A stretch of 63,190 nucleotides of DNA from an uncultured Shimia sp. (lineage in GTDB: Bacteria; Pseudomonadota; Alphaproteobacteria; Rhodobacterales; Rhodobacteraceae), in NCBI RefSeq assembly GCF_913054185.1, contig NZ_CAJXIV010000013.1, positions 1 through 63,190 of the forward strand, read 5' to 3'. The notes below the pieces were generated by a model. The model worked only from the letters and a program-made list of their open reading frames with translations, did no database searches and was not told the origin of the DNA. The position numbers and the translations under genes were made by a program. Below, piece after piece: positions 43,417 to 52,074 of the stretch. Positions within the stretch are counted from its first letter, which is position 1, and each line of letters starts with the position of its first letter.

Positions 43417-45195
43417 TTACAGCGGCCAAAAGAACGGAATCAACGCGGAGGCCAAAATGCCAATCGACAGGTTCAGCGGAATGCCGACGCGCATAAAGTC
43501 GGTGAACTTGTAACCGCCGGGCCCAAAGACCAGCATATTGGTCTGATAGCCGATGGGTGTCGCAAAGCTGGCCGAGGCAGCAATCATCACGGCGACAACC
43601 AGGGGGCGCGGATCCACACCAATGGCCTGTGCCAACCCCACAGCGATGGGGGTGACAACCACGGCGACCGCGTTGTTGGAGACCAGCTCGGTCAGGACAG
43701 ATGTCAGCAGATAGATCGCCCAAATCAACAGGAATGGCGGCAGGCCTTGCAGCGCCGGCGCAAGACCGTTCACGATCAGCGACACCGCGCCGGAATGCGA
43801 CAGGGCGGCCCCGATGGCAAGCATGGCAAAAATCAGAGACAGCAGACGGCCATCGACAAATGAAAACGCCTCATCCGCGTCGATACAGCGGGTGAGCAGA
43901 ACCACAGCCACAGCCAGAATAGCGAGATACAGGATTGGGGCCACGCCCATGCCTGCGAGGATCACAATGCCCATCATCGCGCCCAAGGCAATTGGCGCAT
44001 GGCCGCGGCGGTATTCCCGCTCCGACGGCTGGGACACGTCCACCATGTCCATTTCACTGGCAAGACGTTGAATGTCTTCTGGCGCGCCCTCGAGCAGCAA
44101 AGTGTCACCCACGCGGACCACCAGCTGATCCAACTGCTGGCCGATATTCTGGTTCCGGCGGTGCACCGCCAGCGGATAGACACCAAAGCGACGCCGCAAG
44201 CGAAGTGATCCAAGGCGGCGCCCAACCATTTTACAGCCGGGCGTGATCAACGCTTCGACGGTGGTGGTCTCCACCGCGCCAACCTGATCCAAACGCTTGA
44301 GGGATTTGTTGCGCTGTAGGCTCAGCAGCTCTGTCATCTTGGTGCGCAGTACCACGCGGTCCCCCACTTGCAGAGTCACGCCAGCAAGGTTGCGGCGCAG
44401 AGATGTGTCGCCACGGATCACATCCACCAAACGCACGCCATCCCGTTTGAACAACTGAACACCAGTGACCTCCCGGCCAATCAAATTGCTCTCCGGTGGG
44501 ATCACCGCCTCGGTGAAAAACTTCATCTGGCTGCGGTTGGACAGCAGGTCCGCCATACTGGCGCGTTCCGGCAGAAGGCGACGGCCAAAAAAGTAGAGAT
44601 ACGCCATGCCCCAAACGACAATGATCAGGCCCAAAGGCGTGACCTCAAAAATGCTGAAAGGCTCCAAGCCTTGGTCGCGGGCCACACCGTCCACCAAAAG
44701 GTTGGTGGACGTGCCGATGAGGGTCAATGTGCCCCCCATGATCGCCGCATAACTCAATGGGATCAGAAGCTTAGAGGCCGAAGTTCCCAAGGTACGCGCC
44801 AGTTGCGTGAACACCGGGATCATCACCACCACCACGGGCGTGTTGGACACAAACGCAGAGGCGATCACCACAAAGCACAGCAAGACCGAGATCGCGACTT
44901 GTGGACGTTCTTGAGCCTGACCATCTGCCAAAGAGGTGAAGACCGACAATGCGCCGGTGCGCACCAAAGCACCCATGACAATGAACATCGCCGCGATGGT
45001 CCAAGGGGCTGGGTTGGACAGGACACCAAGCGCGGCTTGATATGGCAAGACCCCTAAAAACAGGAGAACTGCAACGCCGCCGATGGCAACCACCTCAGTG
45101 GGATAGGCTTCGCGCAGAAACAGCACAAACATGCCCAACACGGTGAGAAGCGCCAAAACCGCCTGTGTGGTTTGCGAAAATGCAAAAAGATCCAT
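43417..45195 (-). CDS. SLC13 family transporter with two RCK C (TrkA-C) domains
   Basis: 592 residues from the ATG at 45195 (MDLFAFSQ); a TTG-like longer start at 45222 is less likely. About five N-terminal and five or more C-terminal membrane helices surround a 200-residue cytoplasmic insert with two TrkA-C modules (IGREVTGVQLFKRDGVRLVDVIRGD and MVGRRLGSLRLRRRFGVYPLAVHR). Transport signatures are SNTPVVVVMIPVF, TLTLIGTSTNLLVDG, ELVSNNAVAVVVTPIAVG and FATPIGYQTNMLVFGPGGY. Members take up sulfate, dicarboxylates or similar anions; substrate not readable. Confidence 0.9.
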   Translation of the reverse strand: MDLFAFSQTTQAVLALLTVLGMFVLFLREAYPTEVVAIGGVAVLLFLGVLPYQAALGVLSNPAPWTIAAMFIVMGALVRTGALSVFTSLADGQAQERPQVAISVLLCFVVIASAFVSNTPVVVVMIPVFTQLARTLGTSASKLLIPLSYAAIMGGTLTLIGTSTNLLVDGVARDQGLEPFSIFEVTPLGLIIVVWGMAYLYFFGRRLLPERASMADLLSNRSQMKFFTEAVIPPESNLIGREVTGVQLFKRDGVRLVDVIRGDTSLRRNLAGVTLQVGDRVVLRTKMTELLSLQRNKSLKRLDQVGAVETTTVEALITPGCKMVGRRLGSLRLRRRFGVYPLAVHRRNQNIGQQLDQLVVRVGDTLLLEGAPEDIQRLASEMDMVDVSQPSEREYRRGHAPIALGAMMGIVILAGMGVAPILYLAILAVAVVLLTRCIDADEAFSFVDGRLLSLIFAMLAIGAALSHSGAVSLIVNGLAPALQGLPPFLLIWAIYLLTSVLTELVSNNAVAVVVTPIAVGLAQAIGVDPRPLVVAVMIAASASFATPIGYQTNMLVFGPGGYKFTDFMRVGIPLNLSIGILASALIPFFWPL

Positions 45196-45312
45196 ACCAA
45201 TCCCGTTGTTACCAGCGGCCAACGTTTAGCATGAAGGCCCTGTTGGGCAACAGATTTTAGGTAGATGCCTGTTGGGCAGGTGCTCGCCTCAGATCAAACC
45301 AACATTTTGGCG

Positions 45313-46131
45313 TCAACTGGGGCCACATTGGCTCAACCGCCCACCCTGACGGACCATTTCGATACGAGTTGCGGCGCCGGTGCGGTCGTCGGTTTCCACA
45401 TAGACCCCAGAGAGCGTGGCTTCGCCCAGCGCAGGCGTAAACCGTGATTTGGGCATGCCGGTCACAAAGCGGCGCATGGGTTCGGTCTTTTCCATGCCAA
45501 TCACCGAGTTGTAATCCCCACACATGCCCGCATCTGCTTGAAATGCGGTGCCACCAGGCAGGATCTGTGTGTCTGCGGTTGGGATATGCGTGTGGGTACC
45601 GACCACAAGGCTCACACGCCCGTCGCAGTAGTGCCCCATGCCCATTTTCTCGGACGTGGCTTCGCAATGCATGTCGACAATTGCCGCCTGCACCATGCCG
45701 CCACGTGGATGGGCGCGCAGCACTTGGTCTACGGCTGAGAACGGATCACTGTAAGGCTGCTTCATGAAAACCTGGCCCAGTGCCTGTGTCACCAGCACCT
45801 TGCGCCCAGCACGGGCGGTGAACACGCGAAAGCCTTTGCCAGGTACATCGCCACGCGCAATGTTCAGCGGACGAATGACACGAGGCTCGTTTTGGATGAA
45901 CTGCAACATGTCTTTTTGGTCAAAGGCGTGATCGCCCAGCGTGATACAGTCTGCGCCCGCGTCCAGCAGCGTCTTGGCATGGTCGCCAGACAGGCCCATG
46001 CCGTTGGAGGCATTTTCGCCGTTGACCACAACAAAATCCAGCCGCCACGCGTCGCGCAGCTTCGGCAGGCGTTCCACCACAGCCGCACGTCCCGCGCGGC
46101 CCATCACATCACCAAGGAAAAGCATTTTCAT
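45313..46131 (-). CDS. YmdB-type metallophosphoesterase (TIGR00282 family)
   Basis: 272 residues from the ATG at 46131. Binuclear-metal residues are visible: FLGDVMGRAGR (Asp), VVNGENASNGMGL (Asn, Glu), ITLGDHAFDQKD (Asp, His) and VDMHCEATSEK, VVGTHTHIPTAD (His pair), as in YmdB, a 2',3'-cyclic nucleotide phosphodiesterase. It probably acts in the cytosol. It starts 150 bases from the divergent lipoprotein gene and lies upstream of the SLC13 gene on the same strand. Confidence 0.9.
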   Translation of the reverse strand: MKMLFLGDVMGRAGRAAVVERLPKLRDAWRLDFVVVNGENASNGMGLSGDHAKTLLDAGADCITLGDHAFDQKDMLQFIQNEPRVIRPLNIARGDVPGKGFRVFTARAGRKVLVTQALGQVFMKQPYSDPFSAVDQVLRAHPRGGMVQAAIVDMHCEATSEKMGMGHYCDGRVSLVVGTHTHIPTADTQILPGGTAFQADAGMCGDYNSVIGMEKTEPMRRFVTGMPKSRFTPALGEATLSGVYVETDDRTGAATRIEMVRQGGRLSQCGPS

Positions 46132-46280
46132 GGGGATCGTCCTAGGGGGGAGTTTCGCGCTTGGCAAGAGTGTCACCAGCGGAATGTGGCGTAACGGCGC
46201 AAGTCAGCGTGTACTCCGCCCTTGCTCCACACCAATCAGGCGATATCTTAGGCAGGAACAGACAACACAGGATGTTATTG

Positions 46281-46544
46281 ATGAAACCTATTTTGACACT
46301 GGCAGCAACGGGCGCTTTGGCCGCTCTGGCGGGCTGTGATGAATACTCCGCCCCAAACCAGGCTGCTGATGCGGCCAACCCTGCCGCGACTTTCTGTATC
46401 AATCAAGGTCACGCTTATGAAATCCGCAAAGACGCAGACGGCAATCAATATGGCGTCTGTAAATTCAAAGGTGGCGGTGAGCAGGATGCCTGGGAGTATT
46501 TCCGGGTGAATGCCACCGGAGCCAATCCGGAGTTTGACTCCTAA
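46281..46544 (+). CDS. Lipoprotein with a DUF333 domain
   Basis: 87 residues from the ATG at 46281 (ACAGG 9 bases upstream; an ATG at 46272 is possible). Lipobox LAGC at about residue 22. The mature part NPAATFCINQGHAYEIRKDADGNQYGVCKFKGGGEQDAWEYFR is a clear DUF333 domain with two Cys, a short secreted unit found in outer-membrane-associated or haemolysin-neighbour proteins of Proteobacteria. Function unknown. Its TAA overlaps the stop of the converging cyclo-ligase gene. Confidence 0.78.
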   Translation: MKPILTLAATGALAALAGCDEYSAPNQAADAANPAATFCINQGHAYEIRKDADGNQYGVCKFKGGGEQDAWEYFRVNATGANPEFDS

Positions 46545-47095
46545 AACTCGATAATCCGGGTATCCGTGATCATCATATCAAGAGGCTGATCGGTGTCTTC
46601 TAAAGGCAGAGCGTCAGCCTCTTGTGCGTCAAACGCCAGGCCAATGGCCAAAGTGGCGCGGCGGGCCCGCAGGCGCTCTAGTGTGCGATCATAAAAGCCA
46701 CCGCCATAGCCAAGCCGTCCGCCCCTGATGTCAAAGGCCACCAGCGGCACAATCACAATCTCTGGGTCAAAGAAGTTGTCCTCAATGGGTACCTTCGCGC
46801 CAAAAGGGCCATCGCGGAGTGCGCCGTCCGGTTCCCAGCGGGAGAACTCCAAGGGCATGGCCTCGCCTTGGATGACTGGAACCCCCACGGGGCCATGGGC
46901 CGAGGCTTCGGCCATTGCCGCCAGCGGAGAGATTTCGGTGCGGATCGGCATGTACCCTGCTAGGGGAACTCCACGATACCCTGCCAGCACTGCGGAAAGA
47001 TGCGCCGATCGGCCGGGGGCTGCGTTGGCAAAGGCGTCTTTGCGACGGGCAAAGGCCAGCTTTCGTGCTGCTGCTTTTTGCTCTGTGAGATCCAT
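46541..47095 (-). CDS. 5-formyltetrahydrofolate cyclo-ligase
   Basis: 184 residues. The family pattern is present: an N-terminal AARKLAFARRKDAF, LAGYMPIRTEISPL, a central PVIQGEAMPLEFSRWEP, IVIVPLVAFDIRGGRLGYGGGFYDRTLERLRAR (GxGGGxYDR ATP site) and a C-terminal AFDAQEADALPLEDTDQPLDMMITD. It converts 5-formyl-THF to methenyl-THF with ATP. 15 bases downstream of the mgtE stop, it is on the same strand and could be in one transcript. Confidence 0.9.
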   Translation of the reverse strand: MDLTEQKAAARKLAFARRKDAFANAAPGRSAHLSAVLAGYRGVPLAGYMPIRTEISPLAAMAEASAHGPVGVPVIQGEAMPLEFSRWEPDGALRDGPFGAKVPIEDNFFDPEIVIVPLVAFDIRGGRLGYGGGFYDRTLERLRARRATLAIGLAFDAQEADALPLEDTDQPLDMMITDTRIIEF

Positions 47096-47110
47096 AGCCC
47101 AATCCTTTGG

Positions 47111-48499
47111 TTAGAGCAGCATATGGGCAGACAGGCCCAGAAACAGGAAAAACCCCACCACATCGGTCACGGTGGTGACAAAGGGACCAGAGGCCAAGGC
47201 TGGGTCGATGTTCATACGCTCCAGCGTCATCGGGATCAGGATGCCGCCCAGCGCGGCCGCGATCTGGGTGAGGAACATCGCCACGGCAATCACCAGTGCC
47301 AGCATTGGCACGCCAAACCAGACACCGGCCACACCCGCCATGATCAGGCCAAACAGCGCGCCATTGAGTGCCCCCACGGAAACCTCCCGCCGGATCACCC
47401 GCCAGGCATTTTGCGCGGTGAGGTCTTTGGTCGCCAGCGCACGCACGGTCACAGTCATGGTCTGTGTGCCCGCGTTGCCCCCCATAGAGGCGACAATCGG
47501 CATCAGCACCGCCAGCGCCACCATTTGATCCACGGTATCCGCAAAGAGATTGATCACGCCGGAGGCCAGAATGGCGGTCAGCAGGTTCACAAACAGCCAG
47601 GTGGCGCGGCCCTTGGCGGCATCAAGGATGGTATCGGACAGGCTGGCTTCGTCACTCACACCCGCCATGCGCAGGATATCTTCTTCGTGCTCTTCATCCA
47701 GCACTGCCATGGCGTCATCAATGGTGATCACACCAACAAGGCGCTCATCCTCATCCACCACAGGGGCAGAGATCAGGTGGTATTGGTTGAAGGCGTAAGC
47801 CACGTCTTCTTCATCCTGCGTGACCGGGATCACCTGAAACAACTCTTCCACCACTTTGGCCAGTGGCAGATCGCGATGAGACGACATCAGCTTGCCCAGT
47901 GTGACGTTACCGACCGGTTTCATACGCGGGTCCACAAGGATCACGTGATAAAACTGTTCCGGCAGCTCTTCAGCGTTGCGCAGGTAGTCGCTCGCTTCTC
48001 CCACTGTCCAGTGTTCCGGCGCATACACAGTCTCGCGCTGCATCAAACGACCGGCGGTGTTCTCCGGGTAACTAAGCGCCTGCTCAACCGCGACCCGGTC
48101 CGCATCTTCCAGCGTTTCAAGAATGGCTTCCTGCGCCGGTTCATCCAGGTCTTCAACGATGTCGACAATGTCATCGCTTTCCAGATCACGCACCGCGTCA
48201 GCAAGAACGTCCGGTTGGAGAACCGCCATAACGTCTTCGCGCAGACCATCGTCCAGTTCCGACAGGATATCCCCATCAAACTCCTCGCCATAGAGCTGCA
48301 CAAGGCGACGGCGGTCAAACGGATTGATCTGTTCCAGAAGGTCAGCGATGTCAGCCGGGTGCAGCGGCTCGGTTAACTCGACAAGCGTGTGGCGGTCTTG
48401 TGCCTCCAGCGCGTAGAGCACACCGGCAATCAGTTTTTTGGAAAGCCTGTAGTCTTCGGTCTCTGCTTCGGGGGCGGTCTGCAACTCTGTGTTGGGCAT
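47111..48499 (-). CDS. mgtE: MgtE family magnesium transporter
   Basis: 462 residues from the ATG at 48499 (MPNTELQTAPEAE); an earlier start at 48520 is possible. Order of domains: acidic N domain (LHPADIADLLEQINPFDRRRLVQLYGEE), two CBS domains (VILVDPRMKPVGNVTLGKLM, HLISAPVVDEDERLVGVITIDDAM), and five membrane helices with the pore motif PIVASMGGNAGTQTMTVTVRALA. It imports magnesium with CBS-gated feedback. Divergent from guaD. Confidence 0.93.
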   Translation of the reverse strand: MPNTELQTAPEAETEDYRLSKKLIAGVLYALEAQDRHTLVELTEPLHPADIADLLEQINPFDRRRLVQLYGEEFDGDILSELDDGLREDVMAVLQPDVLADAVRDLESDDIVDIVEDLDEPAQEAILETLEDADRVAVEQALSYPENTAGRLMQRETVYAPEHWTVGEASDYLRNAEELPEQFYHVILVDPRMKPVGNVTLGKLMSSHRDLPLAKVVEELFQVIPVTQDEEDVAYAFNQYHLISAPVVDEDERLVGVITIDDAMAVLDEEHEEDILRMAGVSDEASLSDTILDAAKGRATWLFVNLLTAILASGVINLFADTVDQMVALAVLMPIVASMGGNAGTQTMTVTVRALATKDLTAQNAWRVIRREVSVGALNGALFGLIMAGVAGVWFGVPMLALVIAVAMFLTQIAAALGGILIPMTLERMNIDPALASGPFVTTVTDVVGFFLFLGLSAHMLL

Positions 48500-48641
48500 G
48501 ACGCGCTCCCCATTTGACACTCTACCGCCAAGTGCGGTCTTGGACTTGATGCGGACCTTAGTTTAAATCAAAGCATGGACTCAATGGGACACGACCCGTT
48601 GATGTGGAAAAAAGACCGCCCCCAACTGATTGGAGATACTT

Positions 48642-49928
48642 ATGTGCGCACAGACCCTCCTGCTTGGGCAGACACTGAGCTTTGCCGCCAATCCGTTTGA
48701 GACAGGCGTGGACGCGGCGCGACATGAAACCCGAGGTGGGGTTGTCCTTGAGGCTGGCCGCATTGTGGCGCTTGGCACATCCGACGCCATGCGGGCCGCC
48801 TACCCTGCGGCAGACGTGGTCGACTATGGCGACAAGCTGATCTCCGCAGGCTTTGTGGATGCACATGTGCACTACCCGCAGACCGGCATCATCGCGAGCT
48901 GGGGCAAGCGGCTGATTGATTGGCTCAACAGCTACACCTTTCCCGAAGAGATGCGGTTTGGCGATCGGGCGTATGCGGATCAGATTTCCAACACTTACCT
49001 CGACCTCACCGCAAAACACGGTGTGACCACCATGGCGAGCTACTGCACAATTCACACCGAGTCAGTCGACGCTTTCTTTGAAGCAGCGCAGGCCCGAGGC
49101 CAGCGCGTGATTGCGGGCAAGACCTGTATGGACCGTAATGCGCCGGACGGGCTGCGTGATACTCCGCAGAGCGCCTATGATGACAGTAAGGCTTTGATAG
49201 AACGCTGGGCCGGAGTTGACCGGATCAGCTATGCCATCACGCCGAGATTTTCGCCAACTTCCACACCGGAGCAGTTAGAGGCGCTTGGCAGTCTCTGGGC
49301 AGAGCATCCGGATTGCCTGATGCAGACCCATCTGAGTGAACAGACCGATGAAATTGCCTGGGTGGCAGAGTTGTTCCCTGAGGCGCGGGACTACTTAGAC
49401 ACCTATGAGCAATTTGGCCTCTTGGGCGAGAAAGGCCTCTATGGCCACGCGATCCATCTGGAAGAGCGTGAAAAGGACCGGCTGCGCGAGGTTGGGGCTG
49501 GATTGATCCACTGTCCCACCTCTAACACCTTCATCGGGTCGGGCCTGTTTGACATGGGAGGTCTGATGGCCGCGGGTCAACGAGTTGGCCTGGCCAGTGA
49601 CACCGGCGGCGGGTCCAGCTTTTCGATGCTGCGCACCATGGCGAGCGCATATGAAGTTGGACAACTGCGCCATCGCCCCCTACACGCGGCAGAACTTATG
49701 TGGCTGGCCACGCAAGGCTCTGCGCGGGCGCTGCATATGGAAGACAAAATTGGCAATCTGGCCGTGGGCATGGAGGCAGATCTGGTGGTACTGGATTTGG
49801 CGAGCACGCCGGAAATTGAGCAGAGGTCCGTGCGGGCCAATGATCTCTGGGAAGCGCTGTTCCCCACCATTATGATGGGCGATGACCGCGCCATCGCGGC
49901 CACCTGGATCAATGGGAAATCGGTTTAG
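48642..49928 (+). CDS. guaD: Guanine deaminase
   Basis: 428 residues from the ATG at 48642. Amidohydrolase metal motifs: AHVHYPQTGIIASWGKRLIDWLNSYTFP, KTCMDRNAPDGL, TPRFSPTST, LMQTHLSEQTDE, HAIHLE and ASDTGGGSSFSMLRTM, all matching bacterial GuaD (zinc-dependent). It turns guanine into xanthine and ammonia, feeding the allantoin route encoded at 34-37 kb. It lies alone between mgtE (divergent) and a SnoaL-like gene whose stop overlaps its own. Confidence 0.92.
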   Translation: MCAQTLLLGQTLSFAANPFETGVDAARHETRGGVVLEAGRIVALGTSDAMRAAYPAADVVDYGDKLISAGFVDAHVHYPQTGIIASWGKRLIDWLNSYTFPEEMRFGDRAYADQISNTYLDLTAKHGVTTMASYCTIHTESVDAFFEAAQARGQRVIAGKTCMDRNAPDGLRDTPQSAYDDSKALIERWAGVDRISYAITPRFSPTSTPEQLEALGSLWAEHPDCLMQTHLSEQTDEIAWVAELFPEARDYLDTYEQFGLLGEKGLYGHAIHLEEREKDRLREVGAGLIHCPTSNTFIGSGLFDMGGLMAAGQRVGLASDTGGGSSFSMLRTMASAYEVGQLRHRPLHAAELMWLATQGSARALHMEDKIGNLAVGMEADLVVLDLASTPEIEQRSVRANDLWEALFPTIMMGDDRAIAATWINGKSV

Positions 49929-50308
49929 AACAACCCGTTATCATTGGCTGAGGTCGCTGGGATGGTTTGCAACACATCCCAGTGCTCCACCACCTTCCCT
50001 TCGTCATCAAAACGGAAGATGTCAATACCGGCGTAGTCTTCATCGCCGGGCCATTCCTGATGGCAGTGCAGCACCACCAAATTGCCTTCTGCAATGGCGC
50101 GTTTGAAGTGGACTTTCTTGCCGGGGTACTCCACCGCCATCCGTTCAAAATAAGTGATAAAGGCCTCTTTGCCGTCGCCAACATGTGGATTGTGCTGGAT
50201 GTACTCGGCGCCAACGTAGGTCTCTACCGCCTCACGCGGCTTGTTCTGATTGAACATCAGATCGTAGAACGTCATGGCGTTGGCTTTGTTTGTGTCCAAA
50301 TCGGCTAT
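49925..50308 (-). CDS. SnoaL-like/NTF2-like protein, start at a possible ATA codon
   Basis: Core protein of about 124 residues: MFNQNKPREAVETYVGAEYIQHNPHVGDGKEAFITYF and VVLHCHQEWPGDEDYAGIDIFRFDDEGKVVEHWDVLQ match SnoaL-type polyketide cyclase/NTF2 folds, with His and Asp residues in the pocket. ORF-wise it could start at TTG 50299, but AGGAG (50319-50315) is 6 bases before an ATA at 50308 and 15 bases from the TTG. Reading from ATA gives an N-terminus [M]ADLDTNKANAMTFYDLMF. Substrate unknown. Confidence 0.75.
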   Translation of the reverse strand: MADLDTNKANAMTFYDLMFNQNKPREAVETYVGAEYIQHNPHVGDGKEAFITYFERMAVEYPGKKVHFKRAIAEGNLVVLHCHQEWPGDEDYAGIDIFRFDDEGKVVEHWDVLQTIPATSANDNGLF

Positions 50309-50331
50309 GGCAGTCTCCTGTTTACGAAGGT

Positions 50332-50571
50332 CTAAAACGCCTTGAAGGTCAGCGTCGTCAGCGTGCGTTCGACGTCCGCGATATCCAGCATATGGTGGTT
50401 GATGAACTTGCCCACATCTTCACCCTCTGGGATGTAAAGCTTCATCAGCAAGTCATACTCACCACTGGTGGAGTGTAGCTCGGAGTGGATTTCCTTGAGC
50501 GCAATTTCTTCGGCGACGCGGTAAGTGGTGCCGGGTTTGCAGCGGATCTGGATAAAGACGCAGGTGGTCAT
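50332..50571 (-). CDS. Stand-alone AsnC/Lrp-type ligand-binding (RAM) domain protein
   Basis: 79 residues from the ATG at 50571 with GAGGGC upstream. The sequence CVFIQIRCKPGTTYRVAEEIALKEIHSELHSTSGEYDLLMKLYI is the regulatory domain of Lrp/AsnC regulators without the DNA-binding part. Such proteins bind amino acids as decamers and may tune other regulators. Divergent from hisB (132 bases between starts) and upstream of the SnoaL-like gene on the same strand. Confidence 0.82.
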   Translation of the reverse strand: MTTCVFIQIRCKPGTTYRVAEEIALKEIHSELHSTSGEYDLLMKLYIPEGEDVGKFINHHMLDIADVERTLTTLTFKAF

Positions 50572-50702
50572 AAAAGCCCTCATGTCGGTTTGGGGGTAAG
50601 CTGGCACAAATGCCACCCTGACCACAATCGCAAACTGCGCCCCCTTGGCCCGCGCAGATGCGCTGCCTATAAGGTGGCCGACTATCAGCGAAGGATGACC
50701 AG

Positions 50703-51290
50703 ATGCGTCAGGCAAGCGTGAGCCGCACCACTGCGGAAACCAAGATCACCGTGGAGATCAATCTCGACGGGACCGGCACTTATGACAACCAGACCGGCGT
50801 GGGCTTCTTTGACCACATGCTGGATCAGCTGTCGCGCCACAGCCTGATTGACATGACCATCCGCGCCGAAGGTGATTATCACATCGATGACCACCACACG
50901 GTAGAGGATGTGGGCATCTCGCTGGGTCAGGCGCTAACCCAAGCACTCGGTGACAAAAAAGGCATTCGCCGTTATGCAACCTGCCACCTGCCGATGGATG
51001 ATGCGCAAGTGCGGGCCAGTCTTGATCTGTCCGCGCGTCCGTTCCTGATTTGGAACCTGGAGATGCCAACCCAGAAGATTGGCACTTTTGACACCGAATT
51101 GGTGCGCGAGTTCTTCCAGGGCTTGGCCACCCACGGCGGCATCACCCTGCATGTGGACCAGATCCACGGGTTCAACAGCCATCACATTGCTGAGGCGACC
51201 TTCAAAGCCGTGGCGCGTGCATTGCGTGACGCGGTGGCAGTGGATCCCCGCAAGGCAGACGCCATCCCCTCCACCAAAGGCGCGCTTTAA
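50703..51290 (+). CDS. hisB: Imidazoleglycerol-phosphate dehydratase
   Basis: 195 residues, single-domain IGPD without the phosphatase part, as usual in this group. Two-repeat metal motifs: [35 protein letters not shown], and [27 protein letters not shown] with the metal His and Glu residues. It dehydrates imidazole-glycerol phosphate in histidine synthesis. AAGGA precedes the ATG. It begins a broken-up his cluster that continues with hisH at 52.7 kb. Confidence 0.95.
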   Translation: MRQASVSRTTAETKITVEINLDGTGTYDNQTGVGFFDHMLDQLSRHSLIDMTIRAEGDYHIDDHHTVEDVGISLGQALTQALGDKKGIRRYATCHLPMDDAQVRASLDLSARPFLIWNLEMPTQKIGTFDTELVREFFQGLATHGGITLHVDQIHGFNSHHIAEATFKAVARALRDAVAVDPRKADAIPSTKGAL

Positions 51291-51314
51291 GTCGCCTTAT
51301 TTACCAAGATGTTT

Positions 51315-51342
51315 AAAAAGCCCGCACTGCGCGGGCTTTTTT
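51315..51342. terminator. Bidirectional terminator between hisB and the DUF2306 gene
   Basis: AAAAAGCCCGC / GCGGGCTTTTTT with an ACTGC loop; works for both convergent genes. Confidence 0.85.
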
Positions 51343-51345
51343 GTT

Positions 51346-51978
51346 TTACGCAGGTTGTGCGGAGCTTGGCGAAAGCTCTCTTCGGATCAGCCATTCCGCA
51401 ACAAACATGTTTGGCACCCAGCAGGCCCAACAGATTATCGGGTATGCGCTGTCCATGCCCACGGTGAGTTCACCTATGGGCAGGTAGAGCCGCAGGGTGA
51501 CGGCGGAGAGCGTCAGGGCGGCGGATCGGATCATCCAGCGGCGGTGCGCCGGAATGTTGCGTTGAGTGGCCAGGTAGATGGCCACGGCGGTGGTGCTGAG
51601 CCAGGCCACCGCTAGCGATGCCAATCCAGAGGCCGCAATCGGCCCCATCTCGGTTTGGAAGGCGAGGAAGAAGCCCGACAAACCAGAGAGCAGGATCATC
51701 ACACCGTAGAGACGTCCCAGCCAACGGTGCAGTCTTGGGCGGCGGAGGCGCAGTTTTGTGCTGAACTGCAATGGCAACAGCGCCAGTGCGATAGGAGCCA
51801 ATGCAATGTGGCCATAAAGCAGGATCGGACGCTCCAGCGCGTGGTGCAACATAAACGGCATCACCAAAGCAATGTCGGCAATCAGGAACCGCATCGACGC
51901 CAAGGCGATGGCAATGGCAAGGAACCACAAAACTGGCAGGCTGCGCGGCAGCAGCGGGCGTTTGGGGATGGGGTACAT
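51346..51978 (-). CDS. DUF2306 membrane protein
   Basis: 210 residues with about six hydrophobic helices. Conserved DUF2306 segments are visible: YGHIALAPIALALLPLQF, LHRWLGRLYGVMILLSGLSGFFLAFQTEMG and AHRRWMIRSAALTLSAVTLRL, with conserved His and Arg residues at the helix edges. Inner membrane; function unknown. It is divergent from a TetR regulator whose operator region lies between the two, so it is probably the regulated target. Confidence 0.82.
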   Translation of the reverse strand: MYPIPKRPLLPRSLPVLWFLAIAIALASMRFLIADIALVMPFMLHHALERPILLYGHIALAPIALALLPLQFSTKLRLRRPRLHRWLGRLYGVMILLSGLSGFFLAFQTEMGPIAASGLASLAVAWLSTTAVAIYLATQRNIPAHRRWMIRSAALTLSAVTLRLYLPIGELTVGMDSAYPIICWACWVPNMFVAEWLIRRELSPSSAQPA

Positions 51979-51995
51979 GGGACACTCCGATCAAT

Positions 51996-52053
51996 TTGAC
52001 ACTGTAAAGTTAATCTTGACACTGTAAAAATCAGAACAGCTTGACACTGTCAA
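51996..52053. promoter_or_regulatory. Three-site operator array between DUF2306 and TetR genes
   Basis: TTGACACTGTAAA at 51996-52008 and 52016-52028 and the perfectly palindromic TTGACACTGTCAA at 52041-52053, spaced 20 and 25 bases. The TTGACA of each doubles as a -35-like element. Likely TetR binding sites for the divergent pair. Confidence 0.75.
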
Positions 52054-52074
52054 GTCCCGGGGTAATGTGCGCCT

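Noticed and set aside
46132..46280. A 6S RNA near the 5-formyl-THF cyclo-ligase gene
   Set aside because: 6S RNA is often linked to this gene, but no long rod-like inverted structure with a central bubble could be seen in the nearby gaps.
47000..48376. 458-codon open frame opposite mgtE
   Set aside because: Antisense shadow of mgtE; extreme His/Gln/Arg composition and no family match.
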